The translations under genes and the position numbers were made by a program. Source: Helcococcus kunzii ATCC 51366 (GTDB lineage: Bacteria > Bacillota > Clostridia > Tissierellales > Peptoniphilaceae). From it: DNA of 64,000 nt. Every line of letters starts with the position of its first letter. Position 1 is the first letter of the stretch. The notes beneath the pieces are model-generated. The model was not told the DNA's origin. It was given only the letters and a program-made list of their open reading frames with translations, and searched no databases. The stretch spans positions 1,450,535-1,514,534 of the forward strand of contig NZ_JH601088.1 of assembly GCF_000245755.1 (NCBI RefSeq). The letters run 5' to 3'. This document shows positions 20,445-28,715 of the stretch, piece after piece.

Positions 20445-20521
20445 AATACCTCAATATTTTTCTTATATTCAAATTATTATTAGTATATATGAAAAAATAA
20501 TATTATTCAAAATGTTTTATT

Positions 20522-20590
20522 TAATAAAAAATCCACCTAAGCACCCCTCAACTCCCTAAGGAGCGAGGACTAGTACCTTCAGTGGATTTA
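20522..20590 (-). terminator. Terminator of ileS
   Basis: On the minus strand AATCCAC (20588-20582) pairs with GTGGATT (20536-20530), enclosing a second stem CTCCTTAGGGAG, and is followed by T-rich sequence. It lies just after the ileS stop. Confidence 0.7.
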
Positions 20591-20595
20591 TATTT

Positions 20596-23500
20596 TTATA
20601 TTCTCTTTAACTCAATTTTCACTGATTTATCATTTAATTCTAATTCTTCAGTGTCTAATTCTTTTCTTTCGAATTTTTGAGCCAATGTTTCTTTTTTGAT
20701 TTCTGTTTCAAATTTACTTAGAGCATTAAATAGTTCATCATCTGATTCGAAGTAGATTTCAATTTCATCCATTACTTCATAACCGTTTGATTTTCTCATT
20801 TGTTGTACTTTTGAAACAAATTCTCTCATATAACCTTCTTGAAGTAGCTCTTCGTTTAGTTCTGTATCCAAAATTACAAAGACATTTTTATCCATTGAAA
20901 CATCGAAACCTTCTTTGCTTGAAATTCTGATTTCAATATAATCTTTTATAATTTCTGTGTCTTCGCCATTTAGATTCATTGTAACTGGGCCGTTTTCAAG
21001 TTTTTCAACGAATGCTTTGGCATCAATTGATTTTAATTCTTTAGCTAAAGCACCGATTTTCTTACCTAAAATTGAACCAGCAACCTTGAAGTTAGGTTTC
21101 AATTCGTAGTTCATAAATTTAGAAATATCATCGCTAAACACAACTTCTTTCACATTTAATTCTTCCTTGATTAGATATGATAAATCTGAAATGATTTCTT
21201 CGTGTTTTTTATCTAATAGGATTTCTGAAAGTGGTTGTCTTACTTTAATCCCCGCATCTTCTCTTGAAGATCTACCCAATGTAACGATTTGTCTTGCAAG
21301 ATCCATCTTTTCTTCTAATTTCTTATCAATCAGACTTTCATCTAATTTTGGCAATTCTTCTAGATGAACAGAAGTGTTTCCAACAAGTTTTTGATACATT
21401 TCTTCTGTTGTGAATGGTATCATTGGAGCAAGCAATTTAGTTATTCCAACTAAAACTTCATAAGTTGTGTTATATACTGATTTCTTGTCATCATTTATTT
21501 CTGATTTCCAGAATCTTCTTCTGTTTCTTCTAATGTACCAATTTGAAAAATCTTCAACTAAAAATTCTAAAATTTTCTTAGAAACTTGTGTATATTCGAA
21601 GATTTCCATTTGTTCATCGTAATATTTTACAAGTGAATTAAATTTAGAAATCAACCATCTGTCAATTTCTGGTCTATCTTTATAATCCACGAAGAATGTA
21701 GTTGGGTCTACATTATCAGTATTTGCATAAAGTTGGAAGAATGAGTAAATATTTCTATATGTTCTAAATAGTTTAGTTTCAACCTCTCTAACACCATCTT
21801 CATCAAATTTTGTAGGTACCCATGCTGGAGAAACATAGATGGAATAGAATCTGATTGCATCTGCTCCATGTTTGTCAAACATTTCAAATGGATCTAATGT
21901 ATTTCCTCTTGATTTAGACATTTTCTTACCATCTTTATCTAAAACCAAGTCATTTACTAAAACATTTTTGTATGGTGCAACACCTTTATACATTGTTGAA
22001 ATTGCCATCAATGTATAGAACCATCCACGAGTTTGATCAATACCTTCTGAAATGAAATCCGCTGGGAATAGTTTTTCAAAATTATCTTCATGTTCGAATG
22101 GATAGTGATTTTGTGCGAATGGCATAGCACCAGAATCAAACCATACGTCTAATACTTCTGGCACTCTTGTCATAATTTCCCCATTATCTTCATTTTTAAT
22201 GTGAATATCATCAACAAAAGGTCTATGCAAGTCAATTGTTTCTGGATCAACTTCTTCTACTGCTAATCTTGCCAACTCTTCCCTAGAACCAATTGTCTTA
22301 AAGTTTCCTTTTGAATCCATCCAAATTGGTAATGGAGTTCCCCAATATCTTTCTCTGGAAATTGCCCAATCTTTAAGGTTTTCTAACCAATTTCCAAATC
22401 TCTTTTCACCAGTATGAGCAGGGAACCAGTTTACACCTTTATTATTCTTAATCATTTGATCTTGAACTTTTGTCACTTCCAAATACCATGAAGGTTTTGA
22501 GTAATAGATTAATGGAGTACCACATCTCCAACAGTGTGGATAGTTGTGTTCCATTTTTTGTTTAGCATAAATCTTTTCTTCTTTACCTAAATGAATGATG
22601 ATATCTAAATCAGCATCCATTACAAATGTACCTTTCCATGGAGTTGCAGTAAATTTACCTTCTTCATCAACAGGGTTTAACATTGGTAAATCGTATCTTC
22701 TTCCTGTTTGATAGTCATCTTCCCCAAATGCAGGCGCGGAATGGACAATACCTGTACCGTCTTCGATACTTACATAGTCAGCAAGTGTTACGAAAAATGC
22801 TTTTTTGTCTACTTCTAAGAATGGAAGAAGTTGTTCATATTCAATATATTCAAGATCCTTCCCCTTCATTTCTTCGACAATTTCATAATCTTCACCAAGC
22901 ACTTTTGTCGCTAACGCTTTTGCAACATAATAGTAATTATCATCTTGTTTAACTTTTACATAATCAATATCTGGGCCAACTGTAAGTGCTACGTTTGATG
23001 GCAATGTCCATGGAGTTGTTGTCCATGCTAAGAAATATTCATTTTCTTTATCTTTTAATTTGAACTTAGCAACAGCCGTTTGAGACTTAATTTCCTTATA
23101 TCCTTGAGCAACCTCATGAGATGCTAATCCTGTACCACATCTTGGACAATATGGTAAAATCTTTGCCCCTCTGTATAGAAGTCCCTTTTTGTTGAAATCA
23201 TCTAATAAATGCCACACTGTTTCAATATAATTATTATCAAGTGTGATATATGGATTATCCATATCAGCTAAAAATGCCATTCTGTCTGACATTTCTCTCC
23301 ACAATCCACTATATGTAAATACTGAATCTCTACATACTTTATTAAATTTTTCAACACCATATTCTTCAATTTCTTTTTTAGAATTTAGCTTTAATTTCTT
23401 TTCTGCTTCTATTTCAACTGGCAAACCATGTGTATCCCAACCAGCTTTTCTTTCAACATAAAAACCTCTCATAGTCTTGTATCTCACAGTCATATCCTTT

Positions 23501-23691
23501 AATGTACGTGATATAACGTGGTGAATACCAGGTTTACCATTCGCTGTTGGAGGACCATCATAAAACACATATGAAGGACCATCTTTTCTAGTTTCAGTTG
23601 ATTGTTTTAATAAATTTATTTCTTTCCAGTATTCAGATATTTCTTTTTCTCTGGAAGCAACATCTAAATCTGATAATTCCTTAAACTTCAT
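20596..23691 (-). CDS. ileS: Isoleucyl-tRNA synthetase, type 2, swapped GIHH signature
   Basis: A 1031-residue class Ia synthetase that charges tRNA-Ile. The Rossmann core begins GPPTANGKPGIHH (residues 46-58). At the position of the canonical HIGH motif it reads GIHH (55-58), first and third residues swapped. KMSKS is intact (DGKKMSKSRGN). The editing domain has TTPWTLPSN, and CPRCG plus CWRCG cysteine pairs are present. Length and N-terminal wording fit the type-2 (eukaryote-like) IleRS. The GXHH swap is published as a cause of hyper-resistance to mupirocin in IleRS2; for this protein that is inference. An Ile-specifier T-box lies about 1.3 kb upstream, before a small membrane-protease gene in the same direction. 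Confidence 0.96.
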   Translation of the reverse strand: MKFKELSDLDVASREKEISEYWKEINLLKQSTETRKDGPSYVFYDGPPTANGKPGIHHVISRTLKDMTVRYKTMRGFYVERKAGWDTHGLPVEIEAEKKLKLNSKKEIEEYGVEKFNKVCRDSVFTYSGLWREMSDRMAFLADMDNPYITLDNNYIETVWHLLDDFNKKGLLYRGAKILPYCPRCGTGLASHEVAQGYKEIKSQTAVAKFKLKDKENEYFLAWTTTPWTLPSNVALTVGPDIDYVKVKQDDNYYYVAKALATKVLGEDYEIVEEMKGKDLEYIEYEQLLPFLEVDKKAFFVTLADYVSIEDGTGIVHSAPAFGEDDYQTGRRYDLPMLNPVDEEGKFTATPWKGTFVMDADLDIIIHLGKEEKIYAKQKMEHNYPHCWRCGTPLIYYSKPSWYLEVTKVQDQMIKNNKGVNWFPAHTGEKRFGNWLENLKDWAISRERYWGTPLPIWMDSKGNFKTIGSREELARLAVEEVDPETIDLHRPFVDDIHIKNEDNGEIMTRVPEVLDVWFDSGAMPFAQNHYPFEHEDNFEKLFPADFISEGIDQTRGWFYTLMAISTMYKGVAPYKNVLVNDLVLDKDGKKMSKSRGNTLDPFEMFDKHGADAIRFYSIYVSPAWVPTKFDEDGVREVETKLFRTYRNIYSFFQLYANTDNVDPTTFFVDYKDRPEIDRWLISKFNSLVKYYDEQMEIFEYTQVSKKILEFLVEDFSNWYIRRNRRRFWKSEINDDKKSVYNTTYEVLVGITKLLAPMIPFTTEEMYQKLVGNTSVHLEELPKLDESLIDKKLEEKMDLARQIVTLGRSSREDAGIKVRQPLSEILLDKKHEEIISDLSYLIKEELNVKEVVFSDDISKFMNYELKPNFKVAGSILGKKIGALAKELKSIDAKAFVEKLENGPVTMNLNGEDTEIIKDYIEIRISSKEGFDVSMDKNVFVILDTELNEELLQEGYMREFVSKVQQMRKSNGYEVMDEIEIYFESDDELFNALSKFETEIKKETLAQKFERKELDTEELELNDKSVKIELKRI

Positions 23692-23719
23692 AATTCTCTC
23701 CTCTTTTTTTATATATTAA

Positions 23720-24364
23720 TTATCTTTCAAAAATTACCGATCCCACCTCAGTAGGATGATCATAAATCAAAGTATCATTTGATTTTGCTTTATATTTTAA
23801 TAATTTGTAAACCATCATAATGTCACCTGCCGCTCCTCCAATCAAAAATACTCCAACAATAGTTAGAATAAATGAATTAAGATACACTCCTAAAATAGCT
23901 GGCAACAATCCAGTAAACAATAAAGGTGTCAATGCACCAACAATGTATTCACTTTTCTTCAGAGGTGTTTTACACGTGCAATAAGGCGTAATCCATTTCC
24001 AACTTATTCCAAATGAAATATCCTTAAATCCATTTTTCGAAAACATCGCCCAAGTCACACCATGAGTTAATTCATGTAGTACAATCAATACAAGACACAA
24101 ACCTAAAAACAATAAGTTATCTAAAAAGAAAGATCCAGACGACATACTAAGTAATGATTTATCTACATTATTGTGAACCTTAAACCAATATGAAAAAAGT
24201 ATCCAAAAAGGTATCATAAAAATAATTGCAAATACATTCGCCTTAATAATTCCGATAGTTAAAAAATTTTCCTCATACCCTTTAGAAATTAAATCTTCTT
24301 TTATTATATTAAATTCCTCTAATCTTTTCTCTTCTTGCTTCGAAAGCTTTCTGTCCATACTCAT
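23720..24364 (-). CDS. DUF3267-like M50-type membrane metalloprotease homologue
   Basis: A 214-residue membrane protein with four or five hydrophobic segments. An HExxH-type motif lies in VLHELTHGVTW, followed later by GALTPLLFTGLLP, as in DUF3267 proteins related to M50 site-2 proteases. Function is unknown. It ends 28 bp upstream of ileS on the same strand, so it is probably cotranscribed from the T-box leader. The start is uncertain: AGGAG is about 13 nt from the ATG at 24364, longer than usual, and 19 nt from the ATG two codons later. Confidence 0.75.
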   Translation of the reverse strand: MSMDRKLSKQEEKRLEEFNIIKEDLISKGYEENFLTIGIIKANVFAIIFMIPFWILFSYWFKVHNNVDKSLLSMSSGSFFLDNLLFLGLCLVLIVLHELTHGVTWAMFSKNGFKDISFGISWKWITPYCTCKTPLKKSEYIVGALTPLLFTGLLPAILGVYLNSFILTIVGVFLIGGAAGDIMMVYKLLKYKAKSNDTLIYDHPTEVGSVIFER

Positions 24365-24461
24365 TTTATTACATAATCTCCTATCATTCCATTATTTGTC
24401 TATTTTAAGCTTAATCAATTTCGAGTTTTGAACATTTTTTATAAATATTATCTAATATTTT

Positions 24462-24785
24462 CAGTATAATTTTGATAGTTTAATTTTATACTGTCGCTCA
24501 ATTTTTTTGCTCAGCTTATTTTTCATTTTCTCATATTATACTGAAGTTTTTCTTTATTTTCTCAGCTTAATGTCTGATTCTGTAATTTTATACTGTTTTT
24601 TTGGAATCTCTAACTAAAATTTTTCAGTATATTTTCTAAAATTTATCGTTTATACTGCCATTTTACGAATGTTTCTCAGTATAAATTTAATATTTCAATT
24701 TTATACTGTCTTTAAATTTTTCCGTTCAGTAGGAATGGTTGTTTCCCTGATTTATACTGTTTTTATAAAATCTTTTTAGTATTAT
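24462..24785. repeat. Inverted-word array D (CAGTATAA / TTATACTG), 6-7 units
   Basis: Left arms start at 24462, 24512, 24563, 24625, 24677 and 24727, with a degenerate seventh near 24778. Right arms end in TATACTG at 24493, 24543, 24595, 24657, 24708 and 24759. Units are 32-33 bp and steps 50, 51, 62, 52, 50 and 51. Units 2 and 3 have CAGCTTA left arms. The array lies in the long leader between the Ile T-box and the 24364 gene. Confidence 0.82.
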
Positions 24786-24810
24786 TAGTAAGAATGGATA
24801 AATTTTGTCT

Positions 24811-24835
24811 TCAGACGATGCGGAGCATCGCCTGA
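24811..24835. repeat. Hairpin TCAGACGATGC, copy 1
   Basis: TCAGaCGATGC and GCATCGcCTGA form a near-perfect stem around GGA. The same hairpin with a different loop (TAC) occurs at 57625-57649, also between a T-box and an array. Confidence 0.7.
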
Positions 24836-24869
24836 GCGATTTCCTTTTTATTTTTTTCTTGACCCACCG

Positions 24870-25000
24870 GTCATTTCACGCGCTACATCAGCTCTAAGCT
24901 CCCTAAGGGTCGCTTAGTCGCTGTGTAACTTTGCGTTTGACGTACTTTAGCCGTCAGCTAATCTTCGATTAGCTGAGAGGCTAAGTTACGTCATAAAAAA
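24870..25000 (-). repeat. T-box-adjacent structured module, copy 1
   Basis: A ~130 nt module immediately after the T-box terminator, homologous to 57749-57886. Its core is a 54-nt hairpin (24939-24992) with outer arms GACGTA/TACGTC and inner arms CAGCTAATC/GATTAGCTG. Between the two copies the outer pair changes G-C to C-G on both sides, so the structure is conserved. It is richer in GC than its surroundings and shows no ORF. Confidence 0.75.
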
Positions 25001-25247
25001 AGCCCTGCAGTATATGCAGGGACGTGATTTCATTTAAACGTGGTACCACCCAAATTCACCTTGATGTATCTTATCAAGGCCTCATTATAGCATTAACGCC
25101 GCATCCGCGAGCTTTTCTACTTATTTCAAAAAGCCATCTCCTAAGTGATTTTCTTTTTAATCTAGTCTTCCTTTTTCAGCAAACAAGGATTCTCTTAGCA
25201 CATCGACTAAAAATACTGTCTTAATCATAGATTTTGTATAATTACAT
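24995..25247 (-). promoter_or_regulatory. T-box riboswitch, isoleucine specifier
   Basis: Reading the minus strand from about 25247: a stem I with the apical AGAGAATCC...GCTGAAAAAGG pattern, then the specifier region GAAAATCACTTAGGAG. ATC (Ile) is followed by the usual purine. The T-box sequence GGGTGGTACCACG follows (25047-25035), then the terminator CCCTGCATATACTGCAGGG with a T-run. Uncharged tRNA-Ile should stabilise the antiterminator. The next genes are the membrane protein at 24364 and ileS, which agrees with the specifier. Confidence 0.88.
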
Positions 25248-25253
25248 AAAGAT

Positions 25254-25282
25254 ATGATATCTCTTTTTCTCAAGTATGTCAA
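25254..25282 (-). promoter_or_regulatory. Promoter of the Ile T-box leader
   Basis: Minus strand TTGACA (25282-25277), a 17-bp spacer and TATCAT (25259-25254). The -35 overlaps a CAATCC/GGATTG hairpin that may end the upstream gene. Confidence 0.8.
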
Positions 25283-25311
25283 TCCTCTTAGGATTGGCAG
25301 AAATACAATTA

Positions 25312-25578
25312 CTAAACTGTGTAAAAATATATATTTTTATATCCTAAAACAGCTTTTCCCATTGCTATACCATTTTTAAACATAAATGTTTTTGGTGGTT
25401 CTGCTTTCGCTATATATTTTTTACCATCAATTGTTAAACTTGGATATTCTTCATCCATTGAGATAATTTCTATACTTTTTTGTTCTGATTTTGCCCAAAT
25501 GATTATTTCATTTACCATATCTGCGTTATTTGATACTGGTTCTTTTGGTTCTACCCAAAAACTTCTTTCTAATTCCAT
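25312..25578 (-). CDS. Small hypothetical protein downstream of PatB-like enzyme
   Basis: An 88-residue protein I do not recognise. It has no membrane segment or cysteine motif. The middle reads like a small alpha/beta fold (ADMVNEIIIWAKSEQ helix, IEIISMDEEYPSLTIDGKKY strands). It starts 14 bp after the aminotransferase stop, with an AAAGGAAA ribosome binding site, and is followed by a hairpin and the Ile T-box promoter. Cotranscription with the C-S lyase gene is likely. A helper role is possible but not shown by the sequence. Confidence 0.65.
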   Translation of the reverse strand: MELERSFWVEPKEPVSNNADMVNEIIIWAKSEQKSIEIISMDEEYPSLTIDGKKYIAKAEPPKTFMFKNGIAMGKAVLGYKNIYFYTV

Positions 25579-25591
25579 ATATTTTCCTTTT

Positions 25592-26764
25592 TTATAATTG
25601 TTTTAACAAGTTTTCTAACATATATTCTAGATTTTTCTTTGGAAGTGCTACATTAAATCTCTCATATCCTTCCCCTTCTTCACCAAATATATGTCCTTTG
25701 GTTACGAAAATTTCCGCATCTACTAATAGTTTTTCTAATTCTTCCCTAGATTTATTTAGAGCTCTAAAGTCTATCCACATTAGATAGGTACCTTCTGGTT
25801 GGTTTGCTTTAATCGCTGGGAATTTTTCATCAAAAAATTGTTTTGTAAATTTTTGATTGGATTCTATTACATCAATGGCTTCATCTAACCATTCCTCACA
25901 ATAGTTATATAATATTTCGCAAGCTTTGTATCCAAGTAGGTTTACATGTGTGATGCCCATTTTGCTTGCGTGTTCTACAAATTTTTCTCTTAAGGATTCA
26001 TTTTGAATGATGATGTTGGAAAATCCCATTCCGGCTACGTTGAATGTTTTTGACGGAGCCGTACAGATTACTGTTTTTTCAGCAATTTCTGGACTTATTG
26101 TTGATAATACTATATGTTTTTTGTCTTTTGAAATAAGGTCATACCAGATTTCATCTGAGATAACTATTAAATCATTTTCTAGGGCAATTTTTGCTATTTT
26201 TTCTAGCTCTTCTTTAGTCCACACCCTACCTACAGGATTGTGAGGACTGCAAAGTATTAGAAGTTTGTTTTCTGATTTTTTCGCCTCTTCTTCAAATTTA
26301 TCAAAATCGATATAGTAATAGTTGTTTTCATTTAATAGTGGAACATTTACTACCTTTCTATTCAATTTTTCAATTGATGTTATGAATGGAAAATAGACTG
26401 GCTTAAAGACTATTGCACCATCATTTTCATTTGAAAAAGCTGAGATTGCAGCAGATATTGCATTAACTACACCTGCTGTGTTTACTATCCATTCTTCCTT
26501 GATGTCCCAATCATGTCTCCTCTTGTTCCAGTTAATTACAGATTGTAGAAATTCTTTGGTTTGGCCGGTATATCCAAATATTGGTCCAGAGCTGATGTGT
26601 TCAGCAAGTTTTTCATATAGTGTTGAAGGACTTCTAAATTCCATATCGGCTACAGATAGTGGAAGTGTCTTATCTGAGACATCTGGTTTTTCATTATACA
26701 TTGCATCCCATTTATAGGAAGCTGTATTTTTTCTTGAAACATATTCTTCAAAATTATTTTTCAT
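25592..26764 (-). CDS. patB: PLP-dependent C-S beta-lyase, MalY/PatB type
   Basis: A 390-residue fold-type I aminotransferase family enzyme. MalY/PatB members cleave cystathionine or cysteine to give pyruvate, ammonia and a thiol or H2S. The PLP lysine is in TAPSKTFNVAGMG, the Asp/Tyr region is VISDEIWYDL, and SPHNPVGRVW is the family Asn-Pro motif. I place the start at ATG 26764, six codons inside the longest frame, because GGAG lies 6 nt upstream there. The gene follows nth on the same strand. H2S production from cysteine is plausible for a peptidolytic commensal, but is inference. Confidence 0.88.
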   Translation of the reverse strand: MKNNFEEYVSRKNTASYKWDAMYNEKPDVSDKTLPLSVADMEFRSPSTLYEKLAEHISSGPIFGYTGQTKEFLQSVINWNKRRHDWDIKEEWIVNTAGVVNAISAAISAFSNENDGAIVFKPVYFPFITSIEKLNRKVVNVPLLNENNYYYIDFDKFEEEAKKSENKLLILCSPHNPVGRVWTKEELEKIAKIALENDLIVISDEIWYDLISKDKKHIVLSTISPEIAEKTVICTAPSKTFNVAGMGFSNIIIQNESLREKFVEHASKMGITHVNLLGYKACEILYNYCEEWLDEAIDVIESNQKFTKQFFDEKFPAIKANQPEGTYLMWIDFRALNKSREELEKLLVDAEIFVTKGHIFGEEGEGYERFNVALPKKNLEYMLENLLKQL

Positions 26765-26797
26765 AAACATCTCCATTTCCATTTTTTAACTATTTAT

Positions 26798-27460
26798 CTA
26801 TATACCCTCTGCAATATACCCTCTGCAATGCAAACTAATATGTTTTATCGGATCATCTTCTATATTTGGATTTCTGGCCGTGGATATTCTCCTACCATAG
26901 AAAATAAGCACATGATGAGCCTTCGTCCATTTTTCTTTAGGAATTAGTTTCATAAGTTCTTTTTCTGTATCTAAAACATTGGTAGTATCCACCAATCCTA
27001 TTCGATTGGCTGTTCTGTGGACATGGGTATCTACAGCAATAGCTGGGATACCAAAGGCTGTTGATAAAACGACATTTGCCGTTTTTCTACCAACTCCCGG
27101 AAGTGATTCTAAATCTTTTCTATTTGAAGGAACTTTTGAATCAAACTTTTCTACAAGAATTTGAGCCATTTTCTTCAAGTTTTTGGCTTTATTTCTATAT
27201 AATCCAATACTTTTTATCTCATTTTCAATATCCTTAATATCTGCATCCATTATGGATTCTGGTGTAGGATATTTCTTAAATAAATCTTTTGTCACAATGT
27301 TTACTCGAACATCTGTAGTTTGAGCCGATAACATAACCGCAACCAAAAGTTCATATTCATTTGTAAAATTTAATTCTGGTCCAGCATCAGGAAAATAATC
27401 AAAAAGTATATCCAATGCTTCTAATTTTTCTTTTTTTGTCAACTTCATCTTACTTTTCAT
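26798..27460 (-). CDS. nth: Endonuclease III homologue lacking the Fe-S cysteines
   Basis: A 220-residue HhH-GPD DNA glycosylase/AP lyase for oxidised pyrimidines. The HhH motif LPGVGRKTANVV carries the catalytic Lys, and VDTHVHR carries the catalytic Asp. The usual C-terminal [4Fe-4S] loop (C-x6-C-x2-C-x5-C) is replaced: the region reads GRRISTARNPNIEDDPIKHI, with Ser, Ile and Asp where Cys is expected, and only one Cys near the end. The catalytic core is intact, so activity without a cluster is likely. It lies upstream of patB by 33 bp. Confidence 0.92.
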   Translation of the reverse strand: MKSKMKLTKKEKLEALDILFDYFPDAGPELNFTNEYELLVAVMLSAQTTDVRVNIVTKDLFKKYPTPESIMDADIKDIENEIKSIGLYRNKAKNLKKMAQILVEKFDSKVPSNRKDLESLPGVGRKTANVVLSTAFGIPAIAVDTHVHRTANRIGLVDTTNVLDTEKELMKLIPKEKWTKAHHVLIFYGRRISTARNPNIEDDPIKHISLHCRGYIAEGI

Positions 27461-27586
27461 AAATTAACTCTTTTCCTTTATTAATATCTGCTTTTGATTT
27501 ATAATAAATTATATCATATAGTATTGATTGATTCTAATTGCTTAAGCATAGGGAATGCAATTCAATACGGATTCAGGAGTTAGTTA

Positions 27587-28699
27587 ATGTTTAATTTTTC
27601 AAAAAAAGATATTAAAAGATTAGACTTTGTACTATTATTTACACTTATTGCTTTAATTGGGTATGGTTTAGTAGTGCTTAGTTCTGCAATAGCACCAACA
27701 AATGACACAATAAAATCGCAAGTTGTGGCTACAGTTGTTGGTTTTTTAGCGATGCTATTTATTTTTACTTTAGATTTAGATTTTTTGAAAAAGATAAAGT
27801 GGGTAATTTATGTCATTTCTATTGGATTGCTAGTTGCTACCATACTTTTCGGGCATGGTGGTGAGGAATGGGGAGCAAATTTATGGCTAAAAATTGGGCC
27901 AATAAATTTACAACCTTCTGAAATTTCCAAAGTACTTCATATTATTTTCTTGTCCGCTTATCTTGGAGATAACAAAAAGAAAATCAATACTAGAAATTTC
28001 ATTATAAAATATTTATTTTTCGGACTTTTACCAGTAGCTTTGATAATACGTCAAAAAGATATTGGTACTGCGATGGTAGTATTTTTCATTACTATGGTAA
28101 TATTTTTTATTTCAGGAATATCTTGGAAAAATATTGGAATAATTTTTGCTATTGGACTTTTGGCATTCTTCATTTCCCTACCATTTATATGGTCAAAACT
28201 TGATGGCTATGCTAAAGATAGAATTTTAGATTTTCAAAATTCAGATAGAAACTTATCCACCTCTACACATCAAACTGATAGAGGCTTGATCGCACTTGGA
28301 TCTGGACAATTAACAGGTAGAGGATATAAATCTGGACCATTTTCACAAAATAAATACATTCCAGAGCAACATACCGACTTTATTTTTCCAGTATTAGTTG
28401 AAGACTTTGGATTCATTGGTGGATTTGTCGCCATATTCCTGTATTTTATGTTGTTTTATAGGATGATTAGAGTGTCGATGAGATCCGATGAAGTCTATCA
28501 TGTAGGAATGGTAATCGGGGTGCTCGCGCTCCTATTTATCCATATTTTCGAAAACATGGGAATGACTATGGGTATTATGCCTGTTACAGGGATACCACTT
28601 CCGTTCTTTTCAAATGGTGGTACATTCCAAATGATGAATATCTCATTAATGGGCATCGTGCTTTCAGTGAGCATGCATAAGAAATCTCTAGAATTTTAA
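27587..28699 (+). CDS. rodA: Rod-shape SEDS peptidoglycan polymerase (RodA type)
   Basis: A 370-residue SEDS-family membrane protein with about ten segments. RodA/FtsW polymerise lipid II into glycan strands together with a class B PBP. The family stretches RQKDIGTAMVV, IPEQHTDFIFPVLVEDFGF and VTGIPLPFFSNGG are intact, including the conserved Asp and Glu of the extracellular loops. Wording of the HTDFIF and GIPLPF regions favours RodA over FtsW. AGGAG precedes the ATG. A MATE gene follows by 16 bp, probably cotranscribed. No partner PBP is adjacent. Confidence 0.88.
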   Translation: MFNFSKKDIKRLDFVLLFTLIALIGYGLVVLSSAIAPTNDTIKSQVVATVVGFLAMLFIFTLDLDFLKKIKWVIYVISIGLLVATILFGHGGEEWGANLWLKIGPINLQPSEISKVLHIIFLSAYLGDNKKKINTRNFIIKYLFFGLLPVALIIRQKDIGTAMVVFFITMVIFFISGISWKNIGIIFAIGLLAFFISLPFIWSKLDGYAKDRILDFQNSDRNLSTSTHQTDRGLIALGSGQLTGRGYKSGPFSQNKYIPEQHTDFIFPVLVEDFGFIGGFVAIFLYFMLFYRMIRVSMRSDEVYHVGMVIGVLALLFIHIFENMGMTMGIMPVTGIPLPFFSNGGTFQMMNISLMGIVLSVSMHKKSLEF

Positions 28700-28715
28700 C
28701 TAAATAGGACGTAAA

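Noticed and set aside
24811..24985. tRNA or 5S rRNA gene in the GC-richer islands
   Set aside because: The islands consist of simple hairpins; there is no cloverleaf, no TTCGA-type T-loop and no CCA end.
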